Assembly: GCF_036226885.1 (NCBI RefSeq)
Contig: NZ_CP109027.1
Location: forward strand, 1,054,001 to 1,118,000
Origin: Streptomyces sp. NBC_00663
GTDB taxonomy: Bacteria > Actinomycetota > Actinomycetes > Streptomycetales > Streptomycetaceae
Direction: 5' to 3'
DNA: 64,000 nt
Both the position numbers and the translations under genes were made by a program. Shown piece after piece: positions 34,116 through 42,178 of this stretch (its first letter is position 1; every line of letters begins with the position of its first letter). The notes beneath the pieces were generated by a model. The model had not been told where the DNA came from, did no database searches, and saw only the letters and a list, made by a program, of their open reading frames with translations.

Positions 34116-35051
34116 TCAGACGGGCGGGGCGACGAAGAGCACGTCGGGGTCGTTGAACTGCTCCTTGGCGACCGACTCGCTCATCGGGTCGGCGGTGCCC
34201 CACTGGTCCTGGGTGATCGGGTCGTCCACGTCATGGCGGCCGGGGTGCCACAGGTCCTCTTCGAGGACGGCCAGTTCGGTGGTGTACTCCACGGTGTTGC
34301 CGTGCGGGTCGTGGAAGTAGGAGAAGGTGTTGTCGCCCGCGAGATGCCGTCCCGGCCCCCAGGTGAGCCGGGTCCCGGCGCGCAGCGCGCGTCCGGTGCC
34401 GCGCATGTACTCCTCGACGCCGCGCATCTCGAACGAGGCGTGGTGCAGGGAGACATGGGGGCCGCGGGCGATGGCGAAGGAGTGGTGCAGGGGGCTGCAC
34501 CGCAGGAAGTACATGAGGTCGCCCATGTGTGTGGAGTACAGGGTGTCGGTGAGCCGGAAGCCCAGGTGCTCGACGTAGAAGTCCCTGAGCCCTTCCGGGT
34601 CCTGGGAGTTGACCACGCAGTGCGAGAGCCGCACGGGGATCGCCTCGCGCTCCTCGATCTTCCGGTGCGCGCGGGTGGCGACGTCGGCCGACACCTCGAC
34701 GACCCGGCCGTCCGGGTCGAAGAACCGGAAGCCGTAACCGCCGCCCGGCGTGTCCAACGCCCGTGGCTCGCCGATGAGTTGGACACCGGCCCGGCCGAGC
34801 CGCACATGGAGCTCGTCCACGGCGGCCGGTGACACGGCTCCGAAGGCGACCAGGTCCATCCGCTTCCGCTCGTCGGAGCGGATCCGCACGATGTACTGCT
34901 CGGGGCTGCCCTCGGCAGCGAAGAAGGCGATCCCGCTGTCGCCCGCGACCTCGGTCAGGCCCCAGGTGGTGCCGTAGAACGCGCGTTGTCTCTCGAAGTC
35001 CGGTACGGCCAGGTCGACATGGCGCAGATGGGTGATGGGCTGGAAGCTCAT
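34116..35051 (-). CDS. Two-domain VOC protein, probable type I extradiol dioxygenase
   Basis: 311 residues from ATG 35051 (AGGAG seven bases upstream), overlapping the stop of the preceding hydrolase gene. Two glyoxalase-fold halves: THLRHVDLAVPDFERQRAFYGTTWGLTEV (1-110) and VRLSHCVVNSQDPEGLRDFYVEHLGFRL (about 150 onward). The second half supplies a plausible Fe(II) facial triad: His in RLSHCVV, His in VSLHHASFEM, and Glu in NTVEYTTE. This is the pattern of ring-cleaving catechol 2,3-dioxygenases. A coupled fumarylacetoacetate-hydrolase-family gene immediately before it fits meta-cleavage followed by C-C or lactone hydrolysis. The substrate is unknown. Confidence 0.83.
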   Translation of the reverse strand: MSFQPITHLRHVDLAVPDFERQRAFYGTTWGLTEVAGDSGIAFFAAEGSPEQYIVRIRSDERKRMDLVAFGAVSPAAVDELHVRLGRAGVQLIGEPRALDTPGGGYGFRFFDPDGRVVEVSADVATRAHRKIEEREAIPVRLSHCVVNSQDPEGLRDFYVEHLGFRLTDTLYSTHMGDLMYFLRCSPLHHSFAIARGPHVSLHHASFEMRGVEEYMRGTGRALRAGTRLTWGPGRHLAGDNTFSYFHDPHGNTVEYTTELAVLEEDLWHPGRHDVDDPITQDQWGTADPMSESVAKEQFNDPDVLFVAPPV

Positions 35052-36004
35052 GCGTGACTCCTGACAGCGTTGCACTGGTGACCGAGGCCGGTGATCTCCG
35101 CCTCGATGACGTCACCGGGCGCGAGGAAGACGCCCCAGTGGGCGCCGTTGCCGGCCGGTGAGCCGGTGAGCAGCAGGTCGCCGGGGCGCAGGGTGGTGGT
35201 CGTGGAGACGTAGGCGATCAGCCGGGGGATGTCGAAGATCATGTCCTTGGTCGACTCGTCCTGCCGGACGACTCCGTTGTGGCGCAGGGTGATCCGCAGG
35301 TCCCCCGGGTCGCCGACGAAGGTCGCCGGGACCAGGAAGGGGCCGGTCGGCAGGAAGGTGTCGGCGTTCTTGGCGGTGAACCAGTCGGTGCCGATGGCCT
35401 TGAGGTCGGGACGGTAGAGGCGGTCACGGGTGGTGAGGTCGTTGCAGATCGTGTAGGCGGCGACGTACGCCATGGCCTCGGCGGCGGGGATGTTCCGGCC
35501 CGACTTCCCTATGACGAGGGCGAGTTCGAGCTCCCAGTCGTGCTGCTCGCCGAGTGCGGGCAGGACGATGTCGTCGTAGGGGCCGCACATCGCGCGCGGC
35601 GAGCCGAGGAAGACGTACGGCACACCGTCGCGGATCCGCTCGTCCATCATCTGCTCGGCGTCGGCGCGGGCCTCCTCGGGTGTGGTGCCGTGCACGCTCT
35701 CCTTCTCGGCGGCGACCAGATCGACCACGTGCTTGCGGTAGTTGGCGCCGCTCTGAAGGATCTGGCCGGGCTCGATCGGGGCGAGCACCTCCAGGCCGGC
35801 CAGGTCGTACCAGGTGCCGTCGGTCAGGTCGCCGAGCCGGGGCAGCCACCGGTCCCAGTCCTCGACCAGGGCCCTGACGGACGGCACCAGGTCGGAGAGG
35901 TCGCGCACCCGGGCGCCGGTGACCAGGCCGGGGAAGGGTTCGGCGGTGCCGCGGAACGTACCGAGGGCGAACGGTCCGGCGTGGGTGGGCAGGGGATCGG
36001 GCAC
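35048..36004 (-). CDS. Fumarylacetoacetate-hydrolase-family protein (upstream-operon copy)
   Basis: 318 residues from GTG 36004, with GAGGAG five bases upstream; the longer frame reads through a repetitive leader and is rejected. PIEPGQILQSGANYRKHVVDLVAAEKES, FLGSPRAMCGPYDDIVLPALGEQHDWELELALVIGKSGRNIPAAEA (the metal-binding E-x-E motif), NDLTTRDRL, and LLTGSPAGNGAHWGVFLAPGDVIEAEITGLG are hallmark FAH motifs. Enzymes of the family hydrolyse C-C bonds of beta-diketo acids, decarboxylate or isomerise meta-cleavage products. It is the first gene of the minus-strand operon FAH-VOC-HisD-SDR, divergent from the ABM-monooxygenase operon. Confidence 0.88.
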   Translation of the reverse strand: MPDPLPTHAGPFALGTFRGTAEPFPGLVTGARVRDLSDLVPSVRALVEDWDRWLPRLGDLTDGTWYDLAGLEVLAPIEPGQILQSGANYRKHVVDLVAAEKESVHGTTPEEARADAEQMMDERIRDGVPYVFLGSPRAMCGPYDDIVLPALGEQHDWELELALVIGKSGRNIPAAEAMAYVAAYTICNDLTTRDRLYRPDLKAIGTDWFTAKNADTFLPTGPFLVPATFVGDPGDLRITLRHNGVVRQDESTKDMIFDIPRLIAYVSTTTTLRPGDLLLTGSPAGNGAHWGVFLAPGDVIEAEITGLGHQCNAVRSHA

Positions 36005-36012
36005 GGGCGCTC

Positions 36013-36083
36013 CTCGTAGGGGTTGGGTGGGGGTGACTCTCGTAGGCGTGCGGGTGGCTCTCGTAGGGGCGGCCCTCGCAGGG
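36013..36083. repeat. Degenerate CTCGTAGG repeats in the divergent promoter
   Basis: CTCGTAGG occurs at 36013, 36039 and 36060, and CTCGCAGG at 36075, with spacings 26, 21 and 15 bases separated by G-rich linkers. They sit in the 5' leader of the minus-strand operon. Confidence 0.55.
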
Positions 36084-36134
36084 GTGGGGCGGCTCGGCTT
36101 CGACGCTAGGCATGTCGGACGCGCGGCGGAAATG

Positions 36135-36149
36135 GGCATCCGCGATGCC
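36135..36149. promoter_or_regulatory. GGCATC-CGC-GATGCC dyad between divergent catabolic operons
   Basis: A perfect 6-bp inverted repeat with 3-base spacer, overlapping a T-N11-A LysR-type arrangement (T 36133, A 36145). Further half-site-like copies are GGCATG (36109), GATGCA (36200) and GATGCC (36222). The LysR gene at 42179 is the obvious candidate regulator. Confidence 0.5.
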
Positions 36150-36293
36150 TGCCATCAGCGGCCCCGCCCGGCCTGAGCTGCGCCTCCATCGCCGTACGGG
36201 ATGCATGACGTCCCCCTTGCCGATGCCTCGATCCGTTGACCGCGCACACCCCGCCGACCAGGCTCGGAGCACCCCCGAAGCAAGGAGATCGCC

Positions 36294-36590
36294 GTGGTCG
36301 TCGAGCATGCCCGGCTGACCGTCGAGGCCGGCCGGGAGGAGGAGTTCCAGGAGGTCTTCGGCACGGCGCGGCAGGTGCTGGCCGGGGCCGACGGCTTCCG
36401 GTGGGCCGAGCTGCTGCGCTGCGCGGAACGACCGCGGGTGTTCCTGCTGCTGGTCGGCTGGGAGTCCGTCGAGGCCCATATGACGGGCTTCCGGGAGTCC
36501 GAGCGGTTCCAGCGGTGGCGCGCGCTGGTCGGACCGTTCTTCGCCGAGCCGCCGGTCGTCGAGCACTACCACCAAGTCAGCCCGCGCTGA
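36294..36590 (+). CDS. Antibiotic-biosynthesis-monooxygenase-like (ABM) protein
   Basis: 98 residues, one ferredoxin-like ABM domain: VVEHARLTVEAGREEEFQEVFGTARQVLAGADGFRWAELLRCAERPRVFLLLVGWESVEAHMTGFRESERFQRWRALVGPFF. The GWESVEAH segment and the terminal VEHYHQV are typical. Family members are cofactor-free quinone-forming monooxygenases or, more often, small accessory proteins in aromatic degradation clusters. GTG 36294 follows AAGGAGATCGCC. It opens the six-gene plus-strand operon (ABM, flavin monooxygenase, amidohydrolase, cyclase, FAD oxidase, FAH). Confidence 0.83.
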   Translation: MVVEHARLTVEAGREEEFQEVFGTARQVLAGADGFRWAELLRCAERPRVFLLLVGWESVEAHMTGFRESERFQRWRALVGPFFAEPPVVEHYHQVSPR

Positions 36591-36623
36591 CTCCGTCCTT
36601 CCCTACGTTCGCAAGGATCACCC

Positions 36624-37748
36624 ATGCCCGTACACAAGGTGCTCGTCGTCGGCGGCGGCATCACCGGAAGCGTGCTGTCCCTGGCGCTCGCCCAGCGTGG
36701 CGCCGACGTCGAGCTCGTCGAGATCTCACCCCAGTGGTTCGGGGTGGGGCACGGCATCACCGTGCAGGGCAACGCGCTCAAGGCGCTTCGCTCAGTGGGG
36801 GTGCTGGACCGGGTGCTGCGGCGGGCGGTGCCCTTCGACATCATGCGGCTGCGCCGGGCCGACGGCGGGCTGATCGTCCAGCTGGACACCCCGCACACGG
36901 GCGGCCCGGATCTGCCGTCGACGGCGGGCGCCCTGCGCTCCGACCTCCAGAACGCGCTGTGCGACGCAGTGCACGACCACGGCGTCACCGTCCGACTGGG
37001 TCTGAGCGTCGAGCGCCTCGACCAGTCCGCCGACCATGTCGACGTCACCTTCACGGACGGTTCGACCGGGCGCTACGACCTGGTGGTGGGCGCCGACGGC
37101 ATCAACTCGGCGATGCGTGGCCTCATCGGCATCGCGACGAAGCCCCACCCGGTCGGCATGTCCATCTTCCGCGTCGTCGGACAGCGCCCGCCCGAGATGG
37201 ACTGCGCCGAGGTGTACTACGGCGGCCCCCGCTTCAAGGCCGGCTACAGCCCGATCTCCCCCGACCAGTGCTACGCCTACCTCCTCGACGAGAACCTGGA
37301 CGCCTCCCTCGTCGGCCCGCGCGCCCCGCTGGCGCTGCTGCGGGAGCGCGGGGCCGGCTACGGCGGCCTGTGGGGCGAGGTGATCGCCTCGCTGCCCGAC
37401 GACACGGCGGTGGACTACCGGTGGATCGAGGCGGTCCTCGTCGACGAGCCCTGGCACCGGGGCCGTGTGATGGTCGTCGGCGACGCCGCCCACGCCTGTC
37501 CGCCGCTGATCGCGCAGGGCGCGGCGATGTGCATGGAGGACGCGGTGCTGCTCGCGGAGCTGGTCACCGGGGACGAGCCGGTGGAGCGGGCGCTCGGGGA
37601 CTTCATGACCCGGCGGCTGCCCCGGGTGCGGATGGTGCTGGAGAACTCGCTGCGCCTGGCCGAGTGGGAGATCCACCCGGGCACACCGGGCGCCGACCCG
37701 GCCCGCATCATGTCGGAGACCCTTCAGTCACTGACGGCGGCCGCATGA
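36624..37748 (+). CDS. PHBH-type FAD-dependent monooxygenase
   Basis: 374 residues, a single-component flavin hydroxylase. VLVVGGGITGSVLSLALAQRGADVELVE is the FAD GxGxxG motif; DLVVGADGINSAMRGLI contains the DG motif bridging FAD and NAD(P)H; GRVMVVGDAAHACPPLIAQGAAMCMEDAVLLAELV is the GD motif for the ribityl chain. Expected reaction: hydroxylation of a phenol ring using NAD(P)H and O2, producing the ortho-diol that the VOC protein could open. It is coupled to the next gene by an ATGA overlap. Confidence 0.9.
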   Translation: MPVHKVLVVGGGITGSVLSLALAQRGADVELVEISPQWFGVGHGITVQGNALKALRSVGVLDRVLRRAVPFDIMRLRRADGGLIVQLDTPHTGGPDLPSTAGALRSDLQNALCDAVHDHGVTVRLGLSVERLDQSADHVDVTFTDGSTGRYDLVVGADGINSAMRGLIGIATKPHPVGMSIFRVVGQRPPEMDCAEVYYGGPRFKAGYSPISPDQCYAYLLDENLDASLVGPRAPLALLRERGAGYGGLWGEVIASLPDDTAVDYRWIEAVLVDEPWHRGRVMVVGDAAHACPPLIAQGAAMCMEDAVLLAELVTGDEPVERALGDFMTRRLPRVRMVLENSLRLAEWEIHPGTPGADPARIMSETLQSLTAAA

Positions 37749-38749
37749 ACAGCCCCGTCGTCGACTTCCACGGGCATCTCGCGGTCCCGGCCGCCGATGC
37801 CCTGGTCGCCGGCGCGCCGGGGCTGGCCGCCGAGCTGGCGGCGGAGCAGCGCGCCCACTCCCCCGAGTCGCTGGCCGTGAACCGGGCCCAACTCCAGGGC
37901 CTGGCCGTCCGGTTGACGGACGTCGGGGCGCGCCTCGCCGACCTCGACGCGATGGGCGTCGACGTCCAGGTGGTCGGCCCGATGCCGATGCACCACTACT
38001 GGGCCGACCCGGACCTGGCCCTCGACCTCGCCCGCACCACCAACGAGGCCGTCGCCGCGCACTGCGCCGAGGCCCCGGACCGGCTGTTCGGCCTCGGCAC
38101 GATCCCCCTCCAGCACCCGGACCTCGCCGTCGCCCTCCTGGACCGGGCCGTCACCGAGCACGGGCTGTACGGGGGCAGCGTCTCCACGACCGTCGACGGC
38201 CGTGAACTCGCCGACCCCGTCCACGACCCCGTGTGGCACAAGGCCGAGGAGCTCGGCGCAGTCGTCTTCGTGCACCCGTGGGGCTGCTCCCTCGGCGCCC
38301 GGCTCGCGACCCACTACCTGGGCAACACGGTCGGCCAGCCGGTCGAGACCGCGGTCGCCCTCTCCCGTCTGATCTTCACGGGCGTCCTGGACCGCTTCCC
38401 CCGCCTGAAGCTGGTCGCCGCGCACGGCGGCGGCTATCTGCCGATGTACATCGGACGCTCCGACCACGCGTGGCGGGTACGGCGGGACGCGCGCGGCTGT
38501 GCCGAGCCGCCCAGCGCGTATCTGCGCCGCATGTGGTTCGACGCGCTCGTCTACACCCCGCGCGCCCTGCGCCACCTGGTCGAGGAGGTGGGCGCCGACC
38601 GGGTCGTCCTCGGCACCGACCACCCCTTCGACATGGGCGTCGACGATCCTGTGGCCCGCCTTGACGCCGCCGGTCTCGCCCCGGCCGACCGTACCGCCGT
38701 CGCCGGGGGCAACGCCCTCGACCTCCTCCTGAAAGGACGTACGCGATGA
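37745..38749 (+). CDS. ACMSD/gamma-resorcylate-decarboxylase-like amidohydrolase
   Basis: 334 residues from ATG 37745, overlapping the monooxygenase stop. VVDFHGHLAVPAADAL has the HxH metal motif; VFVHPWGCSLG, KLVAAHGGGYLPMYIGRSDHAW and VLGTDHPFDMGVDDPV give the remaining His and Asp ligands of the Amidohydro_2 family. Relatives with this layout are non-oxidative decarboxylases (2-amino-3-carboxymuconate semialdehyde, gamma-resorcylate, 5-carboxyvanillate) or hydrolases of meta-cleavage products. In this operon it probably decarboxylates or hydrolyses an acid intermediate. Coupled by ATGA to the cyclase gene. Confidence 0.88.
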   Translation: MNSPVVDFHGHLAVPAADALVAGAPGLAAELAAEQRAHSPESLAVNRAQLQGLAVRLTDVGARLADLDAMGVDVQVVGPMPMHHYWADPDLALDLARTTNEAVAAHCAEAPDRLFGLGTIPLQHPDLAVALLDRAVTEHGLYGGSVSTTVDGRELADPVHDPVWHKAEELGAVVFVHPWGCSLGARLATHYLGNTVGQPVETAVALSRLIFTGVLDRFPRLKLVAAHGGGYLPMYIGRSDHAWRVRRDARGCAEPPSAYLRRMWFDALVYTPRALRHLVEEVGADRVVLGTDHPFDMGVDDPVARLDAAGLAPADRTAVAGGNALDLLLKGRTR

Positions 38750-39714
38750 CCTTGGGACCGATCGAGGAGGAGCTCGCCAAAGCCCGTGCGGCCTACCGCA
38801 ATTGGGGGCGCTGGGGCGAGGACGACGTGCTCGGCACCCTCAACTTCATCGACGACGCGATCCGCGCCCACGCGGCCGGTCTGGTCCGGCGGGGGCGGCC
38901 CTTCTCCCTGGCGCTGGACTTCAACGAGGACGGTCCGCAGCGCGGTTTCCGCGGCCGGATCAACCCGGTCCACTACATGAAGGACACCGGCTCCGACGCG
39001 GCGGCCGGGACGCAGGGCTTCCCGCACGGCTTCGGCGGCGCCGACGACCACGTCGTGATGCCCCTTCAGGCCTCCACCCAGTGGGACGGGTTGGGCCACA
39101 TCTACGACAACAAGCGGGCCTGGAACGGGCGTCCGTGCACCATCGTCAACGGCGACGGGGACTCCGTCACCGGTATCGAGCACATGCGGGACGCCTTCAC
39201 CGGGCGCGGTGTCCTGCTCGACGTGGGCCGTGCGGTCGGCGACACGAACGGTGAACTCCCTGACGGCTTCGCCATCCTGGAGGAGCATCTGCGCGCCACG
39301 ATCGAGGCGCAGGGCGCCACCTCCACGGTCCGCCGCGGCGACCTGGTCCTCGTCCGCACCGGCCAGCTCGGCCGGGTGCGACGGCTCGGCGGCTGGGGCA
39401 CCTACGCGGCCGGTGACGCCCCCGGACTGTCCTTCACCACCCTCGGCTGGCTGCACCGCACCGAGATCGCCGCGATCGCCGCCGACACCTGGGGACTTGA
39501 GGTCCGCCCGTACGAGTTCGCCGAGCCGGCGATGTCCCCGCTGCACCAGATCGCGATCCCCAACATGGGGCTGCCACTCGGTGAGATGTGGGACCTGGAG
39601 GCACTCGCCGAGGACTGCGCGGCCGATGGCGTCCATGAGTTCCTGCTGGTCGCGGCCCCCCTGCCGGTGACCGGCGCGGTCGGCGCGCCCGTCAACCCGA
39701 TCGCCGTGAAGTGA
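38746..39714 (+). CDS. Cyclase-family (kynurenine-formamidase-like) hydrolase
   Basis: 322 residues. The metal-binding motif of the cyclase/formamidase family appears as MPLQASTQWDGLGHIYDN, and the second conserved block as RGVLLDVGRA and GDLVLVRTGQLGR; SFTTLGWLHRTEIAAIAADTWGLE and the C-terminal DGVHEFLLVAAPLPVTGAVGAPVNPIAVK match the long actinobacterial subgroup. Members hydrolyse amides, lactones or cyclic intermediates. Start ATG overlaps the amidohydrolase stop and its own stop overlaps the next gene, so the whole operon is translationally coupled. Confidence 0.87.
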   Translation: MTLGPIEEELAKARAAYRNWGRWGEDDVLGTLNFIDDAIRAHAAGLVRRGRPFSLALDFNEDGPQRGFRGRINPVHYMKDTGSDAAAGTQGFPHGFGGADDHVVMPLQASTQWDGLGHIYDNKRAWNGRPCTIVNGDGDSVTGIEHMRDAFTGRGVLLDVGRAVGDTNGELPDGFAILEEHLRATIEAQGATSTVRRGDLVLVRTGQLGRVRRLGGWGTYAAGDAPGLSFTTLGWLHRTEIAAIAADTWGLEVRPYEFAEPAMSPLHQIAIPNMGLPLGEMWDLEALAEDCAADGVHEFLLVAAPLPVTGAVGAPVNPIAVK

Positions 39715-41081
39715 GGACGCGCATGTTCACCGGGACGCTCCATCTGCCCGACGACCCCGACTTCGAGGAGGCCTGCCTCGGCCGCGTCTTCAACGGCCGC
39801 CGCCCCACCGACCGGCTGCCCGCCGCCGTCCTCGAAGCACACACCGAGCAGGACGTCGTCGAGGGCGTACGACTCGCCCTGGAACGCGGCTGGCAGGTCG
39901 CCGTCCGCTCCGGCGGCCACAGCTGGGCCGCCTGGTCGGTGCGCCGGAACGCGCTGCTCATCGACCTCGGCAACTTCCGCGAGATGGCGTACGACCCGAG
40001 GACCGGGCTCGTGACGGCGACGCCCAGCGTCAAGGGCGGCGACGAACTCAACCCGTACCTCGGCGAGTTCGGCCGCTTCTTCAACGGCGGACACTGCCCC
40101 TCCGTCGGCATCGGCGGTTTCCTGCTCCAGGGCGGGCAGGGCTGGAACGCGCGCGGCTGGGGCTGGGCGGCGGAGAACATCGTCGCGCTCGACGTCGTCA
40201 CCGCCGAGGGTGAGCTGGTGCGCGCCGACGAGACGCGGAACAGCGACCTCTACTGGGCGGCCCGCGGCGCAGGACCCGGCTTCTTCGGCGTGGTCACCCG
40301 CTTCCATCTGCGCACCCGCCCGCTGCCGGGGCATCTGGCCCACACCGTGCACGCCTATCCGCTGGACCTCTTCGACGAGGTGATGACCTGGCTGCACGGC
40401 ATGCACCACACGGTCTCCGACCTGGTCGAGATCGTCGCCCTCACCCAGACCCCGCCCGACCTGGACGGGCCTGTGCTGCTGGTGACGGGCGTGTCGATGA
40501 CGGACACCCCGGAGGAGGCCGCCAAGGCCCTCGCTCCGCTGCACGCCAACCCGTACGCGGACCGTGCGCTGTTCCGCGTCGAAGCCCAACCCACCACATT
40601 CGCCGCGCAGTTGGACGGCCAGCGCACCGCCAACCCCGAGGGCCACCGCTATCTCGTCGACAACGCCTGGCTGACCGGCCCGGCGGAGGACGTCGTCCCG
40701 GCGATGCGCAGGGCGTTCACCGAGCACCCCACCCGGCAGACCTTCACCATCTGGTTCTCCATGGCACCGCTCCGCCAACTCCCCGACATGGCCTTCTCCT
40801 TGCAGTCGGAGATCTACTGCGCCACCTACGTCGTCCACGACGAGCCCGAGCGCGACGCGGAGCTGCGCGCCTGGCTGGACGGGGCGATGGCGGCCATGCA
40901 GCCGGTGACCGCGGGCCAGTATCTCGGCGACTCCGACTTCACCGTGCGGCAGTTGAGGTTCATGGGCGACGCCCAGTGGCGGCGGCTTGAGGAGATCCGG
41001 GCCGTACGCGATCCGAAGGGGCTCTTCGCCGGCTGTCTCAGCGCCGGGACCGTCACCAACACCAACCACTGGGAGCAGTGA
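39711..41081 (+). CDS. BBE-like FAD oxidase with predicted bicovalent flavin
   Basis: 456 residues from GTG 39711 (GTGA overlap; ATG 39723 is an alternative). The FAD-binding PCMH domain has AVRSGGHSWAAW with His70, the usual 8-alpha-FAD attachment residue, and NGGHCPSVGIGGFLLQGGQGWNARGWGW with Cys129 at the position of the 6-S-cysteinyl link in berberine-bridge-type enzymes. The C-terminal BBE motif (GDSDFTVRQLRFMGDAQWRRLEEIRAVRDPKGLFAGCL) is present in modified form. Such enzymes oxidise alcohols, sugars or phenolic ring systems with O2. There is no signal peptide. Inference: oxidation of a hydroxyl or saturated ring of the pathway substrate. Confidence 0.86.
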   Translation: MRTRMFTGTLHLPDDPDFEEACLGRVFNGRRPTDRLPAAVLEAHTEQDVVEGVRLALERGWQVAVRSGGHSWAAWSVRRNALLIDLGNFREMAYDPRTGLVTATPSVKGGDELNPYLGEFGRFFNGGHCPSVGIGGFLLQGGQGWNARGWGWAAENIVALDVVTAEGELVRADETRNSDLYWAARGAGPGFFGVVTRFHLRTRPLPGHLAHTVHAYPLDLFDEVMTWLHGMHHTVSDLVEIVALTQTPPDLDGPVLLVTGVSMTDTPEEAAKALAPLHANPYADRALFRVEAQPTTFAAQLDGQRTANPEGHRYLVDNAWLTGPAEDVVPAMRRAFTEHPTRQTFTIWFSMAPLRQLPDMAFSLQSEIYCATYVVHDEPERDAELRAWLDGAMAAMQPVTAGQYLGDSDFTVRQLRFMGDAQWRRLEEIRAVRDPKGLFAGCLSAGTVTNTNHWEQ

Positions 41082-41084
41082 GCG

Positions 41085-42035
41085 ATGCGTTTCGCGACAT
41101 ACGAGTACGAGGGCGTGGAGCGCGCCGGTGTGGTGCGGGACGGGGTCGTCCATCCGCTGCCGGTGAGCGTGCTGGAGCTGATCGAGACGGACGCGCTGCA
41201 CACGGCGGGGGCCGAAGCCCTCGATTCTCACAGCGACTTGACCGTGGATCAGGTGCGGCTCCTGCCTCCCCTCAAGCCCCCGTCCATCCGGGACTTCGTC
41301 GGCTTCGAGGCGCATATCGAGGGTGTGTCGAAGTCGCTGGACGGGCTGGAGCACGTGCCCGAGGAGTGGTACCGGGCGCCCGCGTTCTACTTCACCAACC
41401 CGCACGCGGGGTACGGCCCGCACGACGACGTCCCGATCCCGGCCGGGTGCTCGGTGCTCGACTTCGAGCTGGAGGTCGGCGCGGTGATCGGACGCGGTGG
41501 GCGTGATCTCACTCCGGAGCAGGCCCGGGAGCACATCGTGGGCTACCTGGTCTTCAACGACTGGTCGGCGCGGGATCTCCAGAAGCCGGAGAAGAACCTG
41601 GGGCTGGGCTTCTCCAAGGGCAAGGACTTCGCCAACACGCTCGGCCCGTACCTGGTCACCGCCGACGAGGTGGCGGACCGGCGGGACGCCGACGGGTTCC
41701 TCGACCTGGAGATGACGGTCACGCTCAACGGGGAGCTCATCGGCCGGGACAGCCTCGCCCACATGTCCTGGACCTTCGAGGAGATGGTCGCCTACGCCGC
41801 CCGGGACGCCTGGGTCCACCCCGGGGACATCCTGGGCTCGGGCACCTGTGGCTGGGGCGCGCTCGCGGAGTTCTGGGGGCGCCTCGGCGAACGCACACCG
41901 CCGCCCCTGAAGCCGGGCGACGAGGTGACGCTGACCGTGGAGCGGCTGGGCACGCTCCGCAACCGGATCGTGCCCGGCCGCCGCGACGTGTATCTGCCAC
42001 GGGCCCGTGAGCGCGGCCGGACGCCTCGCCCCTAG
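41085..42035 (+). CDS. Fumarylacetoacetate-hydrolase-family protein (downstream-operon copy)
   Basis: 316 residues, starting 3 bases after the FAD oxidase stop. FATYEYEGVERAGVVRDGVVHPL is the FAH N-terminal domain; PPSIRDFVGFEAHIEGV, FYFTNPHAGYGPHDDVPIPAGCSVLDFELEVGAVIGRGGRDL (E-x-E metal motif), FNDWSARDLQ and GDILGSGTCGWGALAEFWG are FAH-fold motifs of the 2-hydroxyhepta-2,4-diene-1,7-dioate isomerase/acylpyruvase branch. It differs strongly from the copy at 35048, implying two sequential hydrolysis or isomerisation steps. Last gene of the operon; a strong hairpin follows at 42097. Confidence 0.88.
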   Translation: MRFATYEYEGVERAGVVRDGVVHPLPVSVLELIETDALHTAGAEALDSHSDLTVDQVRLLPPLKPPSIRDFVGFEAHIEGVSKSLDGLEHVPEEWYRAPAFYFTNPHAGYGPHDDVPIPAGCSVLDFELEVGAVIGRGGRDLTPEQAREHIVGYLVFNDWSARDLQKPEKNLGLGFSKGKDFANTLGPYLVTADEVADRRDADGFLDLEMTVTLNGELIGRDSLAHMSWTFEEMVAYAARDAWVHPGDILGSGTCGWGALAEFWGRLGERTPPPLKPGDEVTLTVERLGTLRNRIVPGRRDVYLPRARERGRTPRP

Positions 42036-42064
42036 GGCAGAGGCTGACCTGCACATATTCACCG

Positions 42065-42094
42065 CTCACATGGTTCTTATCGCATCCCTGTGAG
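42065..42094. promoter_or_regulatory. CTCACATGG-N12-CCCTGTGAG dyad upstream of the LysR gene
   Basis: An 8/9 inverted repeat centred about 100 bases before the LysR start, between the end of the catabolic operon and the regulator. Possible autoregulatory LysR site; not closely similar to the dyad at 36135. Confidence 0.45.
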
Positions 42095-42096
42095 TT

Positions 42097-42122
42097 CGCC
42101 CCCGAGCTCTTCCTCGGGGGCG
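42097..42122 (+). terminator. Hairpin after the catabolic operon
   Basis: CGCCCCCGAG (42097-42106), loop CTCTTC, CTCGGGGGCG (42113-42122): a perfect 10-bp GC-rich stem 61 bases after the FAH stop. No U-tract, which is usual in Streptomyces. It could also lie in the LysR leader. Confidence 0.6.
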
Positions 42123-42178
42123 GAGCGTTGTCTACGCTCCGGAACCAGGCTTCAAAGACGCGGCCGGAAGGGGCATCC

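Noticed and set aside
39402..42062. 886-codon minus-strand frame across cyclase, FAD oxidase and FAH genes
   Set aside because: Shadow of conserved enzymes on the other strand.
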